DNA from: Virgibacillus aidingensis
GTDB lineage: Bacteria > Bacillota > Bacilli > Bacillales > Amphibacillaceae
Length of the DNA: 39,018 bases
NCBI RefSeq assembly: GCF_010994035.1
Contig: NZ_WIXN01000021.1
Coordinates: 38,584-77,601 of the forward strand
Direction of reading: 5' to 3'
Below, in pieces: positions 32,974 through 39,018 of this stretch. The notes beneath the pieces were generated by a model. It was not told the origin of the DNA. It did not search any database and saw nothing but the letters and a program-made list of their open reading frames with translations. Every line of letters begins with the position of its first letter. Positions within the stretch are counted from its first letter, which is position 1. The position numbers and the translations under genes are program-made.

Positions 32974-33636
32974 TTATTCTTCCATTTTAAATTCAATAGA
33001 TTCCATAATACTCATTACTTCTTTCTTTATATTATTTAAATTAATATTATTATCCTTATTATTATCAGAAATAACATTGTACCTTATTGACACAGCTTGA
33101 TCACTATCATTTGACATAACTATGACAAGGAAACGATTTGTGGTACTTTCCCCACTTTGAGTAACATACTCTGTTGTTGCAAAATGAATTGTTTTATCCT
33201 CATACTCACTAGCTTCATAATCACCTTCATAACCAGTATGAGCTGCTAATATTCCCTGTAACCCCCTAAGATCACTTGCAATACTTCCCGCATTATATGT
33301 AGCTCTTACATAATAAGTATAATTATTTGTTTCTTCATTTTCTCCAAACTGAATATATTCATAGTTGTCCCCTGTACTTTCATAAAAAAGTTGATCCATT
33401 TTCGCATTCTCCGGATACATCATTGTATATCCGCCTGTCTTCGATTCAAATAAATAATAACCATCTTCCACTTCTTCTAAAGAACTCATAAACTCACGTG
33501 TGAAGTCATCCTGAAAAGCAATCACGTCCGGCAATTCAGCAGGATCCATTTCGGAAATATCTTTTTGACCCAATACGTTACAACCTCCTAATAAAAACAA
33601 TATAAATACACCGAGTACAATTTTTGATTTTAACAA
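32974..33636 (-). CDS. Immunity-type lipoprotein paralogue 1
   Basis: About 220 residues, lipobox LGGC followed by NVLGQKDISEMDPAELPDVI. It is the paralogue nearest the lipase (15 bases apart), so it is the best candidate for its specific immunity protein. After the shared first ~80 mature residues it diverges (YESTGDNYEYIQFGENEETNN). TTG at 33636 follows GAGAGGAG; an ATG 36 bases upstream has no ribosome site. The downstream part is most like paralogues 3 and 7. Anchored outside the membrane, where it could block a lipase acting on lipids. Confidence 0.75.
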   Translation of the reverse strand: MLKSKIVLGVFILFLLGGCNVLGQKDISEMDPAELPDVIAFQDDFTREFMSSLEEVEDGYYLFESKTGGYTMMYPENAKMDQLFYESTGDNYEYIQFGENEETNNYTYYVRATYNAGSIASDLRGLQGILAAHTGYEGDYEASEYEDKTIHFATTEYVTQSGESTTNRFLVIVMSNDSDQAVSIRYNVISDNNKDNNINLNNIKKEVMSIMESIEFKMEE

Positions 33637-33806
33637 GGAGAAACTCCTCTCAATAATTGGTAAACTTTTCATTATCGTACCATAATTTTGATGTGAGAAT
33701 AATGAATTAACTGCAAAAATAATAAAATGGTTCTTTTGTACTATTACATGATGTGGTAAAAAACATAGTTGGTAAGAAAAACTGGGGAATAAAACGGAGT
33801 TCTAAG

Positions 33807-34454
33807 TTATTTAAATTCAATAGATTCCATGATTTTCATTGTTTTTTCCTGAATAACCTCTAAATCTATATCACCAACACTATCCTTATCAGTCATATAT
33901 GCCATAGATACAGATTGATCACTATAGTTTGACATAATAATCCCAAGAAAATTATAAGAAATAATTTCTCCATCTTGATCGAAATACTCAGAAGTTGCAA
34001 AGTGAATTGTTTTGTCATCATATTCTATTGATTCATAATTCCCTTCGTAACTAGTTCGGGCTTCGAATACACCCTTTAATCGATTAAATTCACTAGATCT
34101 ACCACCTTTATCGTATGTCGCTCTTACACCATATTCATGATCATTTGTTTCTTCACCCTCTCCAAACTGAATATCTTCAAACTTATCGTCAGGCATTTCA
34201 TAATATAATTGATCCATTCTTGCATTCTCTGGATACTTCATAGTATATCCACCCGTCTTGGACTCAAATAAAAAATAACCATCTTCCACCTCATCTAGAG
34301 AACTTATGAATTCACGAGTAAAATCATCCTGAAAAGCAATCACTTCCGGCAAATCATCAGGATCCATTTCGGAAATATCTTTTTGACCCAATACGTTACA
34401 ACCTCCTAATAAAAACAATATAAATACACTAAGTATAATTTTAGATTTCAACAA
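33807..34454 (-). CDS. Immunity-type lipoprotein paralogue 2
   Basis: About 215 residues; lipobox LGGC. Sister of paralogue 4: both read REFISSLDEVE, GVRATY and SEYxDQ and end in a MTDKDSV stretch that other copies lack. TTG at 34454 follows AAAGGAG. Frames starting at 34598 or 34490 extend through the preceding spacer and lack ribosome sites. This pair of sisters suggests a different toxin variant as partner. Confidence 0.7.
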   Translation of the reverse strand: MLKSKIILSVFILFLLGGCNVLGQKDISEMDPDDLPEVIAFQDDFTREFISSLDEVEDGYFLFESKTGGYTMKYPENARMDQLYYEMPDDKFEDIQFGEGEETNDHEYGVRATYDKGGRSSEFNRLKGVFEARTSYEGNYESIEYDDKTIHFATSEYFDQDGEIISYNFLGIIMSNYSDQSVSMAYMTDKDSVGDIDLEVIQEKTMKIMESIEFK

Positions 34455-34584
34455 GGAGAAACTCCTTTCAATGATTGATAAATATTTCATTAATCGTACC
34501 ATGATTTTAATGTGAGAATTACTGATTAACTGAAAAAACAATAAAATTGGTGCTAAAAAACGGAGAAATAAAAAAATACTAAAG

Positions 34585-35232
34585 TTATTTAAATTCAATG
34601 GATTCCATTATTTTCATTGATTCATTTTGAGCGGTCTCTAAATCAGTACTTCTACCTTTTCCAAAAATCACGTTATACCTTACAGAAACTGCTTGATCAC
34701 TACCATTTGACATAATTACTGCAAGTAAAAGATGTTCATCACTCTGTCCGCTCCCATCAATATCTTCTAATGTAGCATAATGAATCGTCTTATTGTCATA
34801 TTTCATCGATTTATAATCACCTTCGTAGCCAGCGTGCGTCGATAATAACCTTAACAGCCTTTCCGATTCATTTGCCCTTTCACCTTCATCATATGTAGCT
34901 CTTAAAAAATACACATAATTATTTGTTTCTTCATTTTCACCAAACGAAATTGCTTCATAATTAGCTCCTTGCATTTCAAAATACCCTTGATCCATTTTTG
35001 CATTCTGCGGATACATCATCGTATATCCGCCTGTCTTCGATTCAAATAAATAATAACCATCTTCCACTTCTTCTAAAGAACTCATAAACTCACGTGTAAA
35101 ATCATCCTGGAAAGCAATCACATCCGGCAATTCAGCAGGATCCATTTCGGCAATATCTTTTTGACCCAATACGTTACAACCTGCTAATAAAAACAATATA
35201 AATAAACTGAGTACAATTTTTGATTTTAACAA
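34585..35232 (-). CDS. Immunity-type lipoprotein paralogue 3
   Basis: About 215 residues, lipobox LAGC. This copy decides the start question for the family: a one-base change upstream breaks the frame of the longer N-terminus seen in the other copies, while GGAGGAG and the TTG at 35232 are kept. The C-terminal part (FLRATYDEGERANESERLLRLLSTHAGYEGDY) is unlike paralogues 2 and 4. Confidence 0.75.
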   Translation of the reverse strand: MLKSKIVLSLFILFLLAGCNVLGQKDIAEMDPAELPDVIAFQDDFTREFMSSLEEVEDGYYLFESKTGGYTMMYPQNAKMDQGYFEMQGANYEAISFGENEETNNYVYFLRATYDEGERANESERLLRLLSTHAGYEGDYKSMKYDNKTIHYATLEDIDGSGQSDEHLLLAVIMSNGSDQAVSVRYNVIFGKGRSTDLETAQNESMKIMESIEFK

Positions 35233-35404
35233 GGAGAAACTCCTCCAATGATTGGTAAATATTTCTTTATCGTACCATATATCTGATGTGAGAATAATGA
35301 ATTAACTGTAAAAGCAATAAAATGGTTCTTTTGTACTGTTACATGATGCAGTAGGAGAACATAATTGGTGAGCAAAACTTGGGAGTTAAAAAGGGGTACC
35401 AAAG

Positions 35405-36052
35405 TTATTTAAATTTAATAGATTCCATTATTTTAATCACTTTTTCCTTAATAACATCTGAATTCATATCAGCAACACTATCCTTATCAGTCATGTAATT
35501 CATCGAAACAGATTGATCGCTATTATTTGACATAATGATACCAAGAAAATTATATGTTATAATATCCCCGTTTTGATCTTCATATTCCGATGTAGCAAAG
35601 TAAATCTTTTTATCATCATATTCTATTGTTTCATAATCTCCGTCATAACTTGTTCTAGCTTCGAATACACCTTGCAATCGCTTAAACTCACTTACACTAT
35701 CTCCTTCATTGTATGTCGCTCTTACACCATAATGATGATCACTTGTTTCTTCACCTTCTCCAAATTGGATTGCCTCTAAATAATCTCCAGGCATTTCATA
35801 ATAAATCTCATCCAATTTCGCATTCTCCGGATACATCATCGTATATCCGCCTGTCTTCGATTCAAATAAATAATAACCAGATTCCACCTCATCTAGAGAA
35901 CTTATGAATTCACGAGTAAAATCATCCTGCAAAGCGAACACATCCGGCAATTCAGCAGGATCCATTTCGGAAATATCTTTTTGACCCAACACGTTACAAC
36001 CTCCTAATAAGAACACTGTAAGTAAGCTGAGGACAATTTGTGTTTTCAACAA
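35405..36052 (-). CDS. Immunity-type lipoprotein paralogue 4
   Basis: About 215 residues, lipobox LGGC. Most like paralogue 2 in its variable part. The N-terminus is the most diverged (FLLKTQIVLSLLTVF), and it reads FALQDDF where others read IAFQDDF. Ribosome site AAAGGAG, TTG at 36052; a longer ATG frame from 36115 would overlap the end of paralogue 5. Confidence 0.7.
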   Translation of the reverse strand: MLKTQIVLSLLTVFLLGGCNVLGQKDISEMDPAELPDVFALQDDFTREFISSLDEVESGYYLFESKTGGYTMMYPENAKLDEIYYEMPGDYLEAIQFGEGEETSDHHYGVRATYNEGDSVSEFKRLQGVFEARTSYDGDYETIEYDDKKIYFATSEYEDQNGDIITYNFLGIIMSNNSDQSVSMNYMTDKDSVADMNSDVIKEKVIKIMESIKFK

Positions 36053-36101
36053 GAAGAAACTCCTTTCAAACATTGGTTGAGTTTTTTTCATTGTTGTCTT
36101 T

Positions 36102-36770
36102 TCAATTAAACTCAATGGACTCCATTACTTTTTTCACTCCATTTTCTATACTATCTAAATCATAGTCACATCCGATTTCTTCATCATCACACAATACATT
36201 AAGCGTATATCTAACAGCTTGATCATTATTTTTGGATTGTATAAAACCAAAAAAGCGATATGTACTTGACTTCTCTGATAAATCTTCAAGTTCAGTAACA
36301 TGCTTCATAGTTCCAAAATAGATATCTTTATCTGTATATTCCAACTGTTCAAACTCCCCCTCATAGCTTATACTACTGGATAAAAGATCTAGGTATATAT
36401 CAGTATTCTTAGTGTCTTTATTTTTATCATAAGTTGCTCTCACATAAAAAGGAATTTCAGCATTCTCATTACTATGTCCAAATTGAATTGTTTCAAATGT
36501 ATCCTTATTTTTTTGATAGTATGTTTGATTCATTGTTGCATTCTCCGGATACATCATTGTATATCCGCCTGTCTTCGATTCAAATAAATAATAACCATCT
36601 TCCACTTCTTCTAAAGAACTCATAAACTCACGTGTAAAATCATCCTGGAAAGCAATTACATCCGGCAATTCAGCAGGATCCATTTCGGAAATATCTTTTT
36701 GACCCAATACGTTACAACCTGCTAATAAAAACAATATAAATACACTGAATACAATCTTTGGTTTCAACAA
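36102..36770 (-). CDS. Immunity-type lipoprotein paralogue 5
   Basis: About 222 residues, lipobox LAGC. No upstream in-frame ATG exists here, so TTG at 36770 after GAGAGGAG must be used. The variable part carries two unusual cysteines (LCDDEEIGCDYDLD), possibly a disulfide outside the cell. It groups with paralogue 6 (FFGFIQSKNNDQAV against FFGLVKSKTSSQAV). Confidence 0.75.
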   Translation of the reverse strand: MLKPKIVFSVFILFLLAGCNVLGQKDISEMDPAELPDVIAFQDDFTREFMSSLEEVEDGYYLFESKTGGYTMMYPENATMNQTYYQKNKDTFETIQFGHSNENAEIPFYVRATYDKNKDTKNTDIYLDLLSSSISYEGEFEQLEYTDKDIYFGTMKHVTELEDLSEKSSTYRFFGFIQSKNNDQAVRYTLNVLCDDEEIGCDYDLDSIENGVKKVMESIEFN

Positions 36771-36969
36771 GGAGAAACTCCTCTCGATAATTGGGTAGAC
36801 TTTACATTCTAGTACTTTATTTTTGAAGTCGGAGTAATTAATTAAATGTAAATCTGTAAAATAACTCTTTGAGGATGCTTTATTATGAAATTTCCTTTAC
36901 ATAACCATAGTTACTACTCATGATTCTATTTTCATCGATTTTGTACTAGCACTTCTTTACTCTCCAATT

Positions 36970-37635
36970 TTATTCATTCATATTAAATTCTATGGACTGT
37001 ATTAATTTCATTACTACATCAGAAGCTTCATGCAGGTCACTTTCATAATCGATATCATTGTTTTCAGTAATTACATTGTAGGTAAATGAAACAGCCTGAC
37101 TACTAGTTTTAGATTTTACCAAACCAAAGAATCTATCTGTACTATTTGTACCAGTATCAGTAACGAATTGCATCGTAGCAAAATAAATGGTTTTATCATT
37201 GTATTTCATTTCTTCATAATCACCGTCGTAGTTTACAGAACTTGATAGCAGTTTTAATAAGTTTTCAGGTTCTTCCGTTCTTTCCCCTTCATCAAATGTA
37301 AACGTAGTATAGTAAAGAAAATCATTCGAAGATTCATCCTCACCATACCGAATTGCCTCAAAGGTTTCCCCACTTTTTTCGAAATACCCTTGATCCATTT
37401 TCGCATTCTGCGGATACATCATCGTATATCCGCCTGTCTTCGATTCAAATAAATAATAACCATCTTCCACTTCTTCTAAAGAACTCATAAACTCACGTGT
37501 AAAGTCATCCTGAAAAGCAATCACGTCCGGCAAATCAGCAGGATCCATTTCAGCAATATCTTTTTGACCCAATACGTTACAACCCCCTAATAAAAACAAT
37601 ATAAATACACTGAGTACAATTTTTAATTTCAACAA
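36970..37635 (-). CDS. Immunity-type lipoprotein paralogue 6
   Basis: About 221 residues, lipobox LGGC. Variable part YYTTFTFDEGERTEEPENLLKLLSSSVNYDGDY. The spacer upstream (37640-37750) is nearly identical to the one upstream of paralogue 2's neighbour at 34460-34570, so spacers have been duplicated or converted together with the genes. The 200-base gap to paralogue 5 holds no gene. Confidence 0.75.
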   Translation of the reverse strand: MLKLKIVLSVFILFLLGGCNVLGQKDIAEMDPADLPDVIAFQDDFTREFMSSLEEVEDGYYLFESKTGGYTMMYPQNAKMDQGYFEKSGETFEAIRYGEDESSNDFLYYTTFTFDEGERTEEPENLLKLLSSSVNYDGDYEEMKYNDKTIYFATMQFVTDTGTNSTDRFFGLVKSKTSSQAVSFTYNVITENNDIDYESDLHEASDVVMKLIQSIEFNMNE

Positions 37636-37765
37636 GGAGAAACTCCTCTCAATAATTGGTAAACTTTTCATTATCGTACCATGATTTTAATGTGAGAATT
37701 ACTGATTAACTGAAAAAACAATAAAATTGGTGCGAAAAAACGGGGAGATAAAAAAGATACTAAAG

Positions 37766-38416
37766 TTATTTAAATTCAATGGATTCCATTATTTTCATTG
37801 CTTCATTTTGAATGGTCTCTAAATCAATATTCTTATCATCGTCGTTAGAAATGGCGTGATATCTTATAGAAACCGTTTGATCACTATTATTTGACATTAT
37901 TAATGCAAAAAAAAGATTAGATATACTTTCTCCACTCTTGGTAACATACTCTGAGGTAGCAAAATGTATTGTTTTATCTTCTAATTCAATGTTTTGATAT
38001 TTACCGTTATAATTAGCATCCTCGGACAGCATACCTAGTAATGAATCAACATCCTCTCCCCTGCTGCCTGACTCATAAATTGATCTTACAAAATACTGAA
38101 ATTCATTCGTATCCTCAGCTTCCCCGAATTGAATTGCTTCAAATGCCTCACCTGGCATTTCATAATAAATCTCATTCATCTTCGCATTTTTCGGATACAT
38201 CATTGTGTATCCGCCTGTCTTCGATTCAAATAAATAATAACCAGCTTCCACTTCTTCTAAAGAACTCATAAACTCACGTGTGAAGTCATCCTGAAAAGCA
38301 ATGACGTCCGGCAAATCAGCAGGATCCATTTCAGCAATATCTTTTTGACCCAATACGTTACAACCCCCTAATAAAAACAATACAAGTAAGCTGAGTATAA
38401 TCTTCGTTTTCAACAA
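37766..38416 (-). CDS. Immunity-type lipoprotein paralogue 7
   Basis: About 216 residues, lipobox LGGC. First of the series in transcription order. Variable part FVRSIYESGSRGEDVDSLLGMLSEDANYNGKYQ; end as in paralogues 1 and 3. TTG at 38416 follows AAAGGAG. A frame from 38557 runs back through the spacer and is not supported. Upstream lie the stub of an eighth copy and a broken lipase gene. Confidence 0.7.
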   Translation of the reverse strand: MLKTKIILSLLVLFLLGGCNVLGQKDIAEMDPADLPDVIAFQDDFTREFMSSLEEVEAGYYLFESKTGGYTMMYPKNAKMNEIYYEMPGEAFEAIQFGEAEDTNEFQYFVRSIYESGSRGEDVDSLLGMLSEDANYNGKYQNIELEDKTIHFATSEYVTKSGESISNLFFALIMSNNSDQTVSIRYHAISNDDDKNIDLETIQNEAMKIMESIEFK

Positions 38417-38585
38417 GGAGAAACTCCTTTCAATAATTGGTAAACTTTTCATTATCGTACCATAGATCTGATACGGGAATAATGAATTAACTTCAAAATT
38501 AATAAATTGCTTTTTTTCTGTTACATCATGTATTAAGAGAACGTAATTGGTGAGCAAAACTTGGAGTTAAAAAGGGGCACCAAAG

Positions 38586-38614
38586 TTATTTAAATTCAAT
38601 AGATTCCATTATTC
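38586..38614 (-). pseudogene. 3' stub of an eighth lipoprotein gene
   Basis: The last 25-30 bases (coding SIEFK and stop in the other copies) together with the usual following spacer are present, joined directly to lipase DNA. This marks the break point of a recombination event. Confidence 0.6.
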
Positions 38615-38950
38615 GCTTTCTACTTCTTTGTTGGGGAAAGCATCTATTTTAGTTGTTTCACCCACATTGACAAATCCCCGGACATTGCTGGCAGCAGCAT
38701 GAAGAAAGTCTTGTTCTGTGATGGTGTGGTGGATGTCTTTACCGCTATCTTTGTAGTAATCTTCGGTGAATTCCTTAAGAGCTGCAGGGTCAACATTGTA
38801 GATAGCTGTGGAATCAGCAGGGTTAAGGTTAAATTCTTCTCTTATAGCTTCATTGAAGTCAAGGTCTATTGAAGTTAGCTGATAAAAAGTCGGGGGTGCT
38901 GGGTTAGTTGTATAAACTTTGTCGTAACGTTGCGTAGTTAATTGAATTAA
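38615..38950 (-). pseudogene. Fragment of a second lipase toxin gene
   Basis: About 335 bases close to 32155-32490 of the intact lipase (coding TTNPAPPTFYQL through EFTEDYYKDSGKDIHHTITEQDFLHA to FPNKEVES). It is not a copy of the intact gene: it reads PADSTAIYNVDPAALKE where the intact gene has PFDLTAIYDIDPKSLKE, so it comes from a separate allele. The nucleophile serine region is lost on the right and the targeting region on the left. Confidence 0.8.
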
Positions 38951-39018
38951 GGGTTTGTCAAATAAAGTGTGTAAGTTAATTCTTACTCAAGATATTTTAA
39001 AACCCGATCTTTAAGATT
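38951..39018. mobile_element. Probable end of an insertion sequence
   Basis: Lipase similarity stops abruptly at 38950 and GGGTTTGTCAAATAAAGTGT begins, which resembles a terminal inverted repeat of an IS256-like element. Only 68 bases are in the window and no transposase is visible, so the family is a guess. Confidence 0.4.

Noticed and set aside
33807..34598. Longer N-terminus for lipoprotein 2 (and likewise 7 and 4)
   Set aside because: The extension is translated spacer DNA without a ribosome site and would bury the lipoprotein signal peptide inside the protein.

Overview
The window looks like an accessory-rich stretch of a low-GC Gram-positive genome, most likely a salt-tolerant member of the Bacillaceae (Virgibacillus, Oceanobacillus or Lentibacillus type). 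Strong AGGAGG ribosome sites, a NprR-type TPR regulator, glycine betaine genes, a type VII secretion toxin and a tRNA body very close to Bacillus tRNA-Glu all fit. No sequence search was possible, so the genus is an inference.

Layout. 0.2-8.6 kb: housekeeping and accessory metabolism (TetR regulator, betaine aldehyde dehydrogenase, betaine-type binding lipoprotein, deoxyribose-phosphate aldolase, RsiV-like domain protein, a small NTF2-like protein, an atypical Nramp transporter and a nucleoside deaminase). 8.9-22.7 kb: a RiPP (ribosomally made, modified peptide) locus, the main interest of the window. 23.0-28.4 kb: LysR regulator, formaldehyde-dehydrogenase-like enzyme, GlcG/HbpS-like protein, quinone oxidoreductase, Nudix protein. 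28.5-30.6 kb: a two-gene unit ending in an XRE/ImmA-IrrE protein, possibly a toxin-antitoxin or defence pair. 30.7-39.0 kb: a type VII secretion lipase toxin of reversed architecture (lipase first, helical targeting region last) with a small helical partner, preceded by seven tandem lipoprotein paralogues that are probably immunity proteins. The window ends in a broken second lipase copy cut by what looks like the end of an insertion sequence.

The RiPP locus. Seven tandem, near-identical 42-residue precursors without any cysteine lie directly upstream of a full-length LanB dehydratase (glutamylation plus elimination regions, catalytic residues conserved) and a second, stand-alone SpaB_C-like protein. 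There is no LanC cyclase, so ordinary lanthionine chemistry is excluded within this window. A second transcription unit holds a 34-residue precursor-like peptide too short for most gene callers, a HEXXH-motif peptide-modifying enzyme, a major facilitator exporter and a tRNA gene. The body of that tRNA is tRNA-Glu, but its anticodon loop reads UUU and its acceptor end is A1:U72 with A73. LanB enzymes use glutamyl-tRNA as co-substrate, so a private, altered tRNA-Glu inside a LanB locus is striking. The two precursor units share a promoter with the same palindrome, and each is preceded by a homologous exporter plus terminator, so the locus seems to have grown by duplicating an exporter-terminator-promoter-precursor module. 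On the left sit a NprR-like TPR regulator and an operon that opens with a 43-residue exported-peptide-like gene (also missed by usual length cut-offs), an unknown protein and a Crp/Fnr-like regulator. This suggests peptide- and state-dependent control, but the link is inferred.
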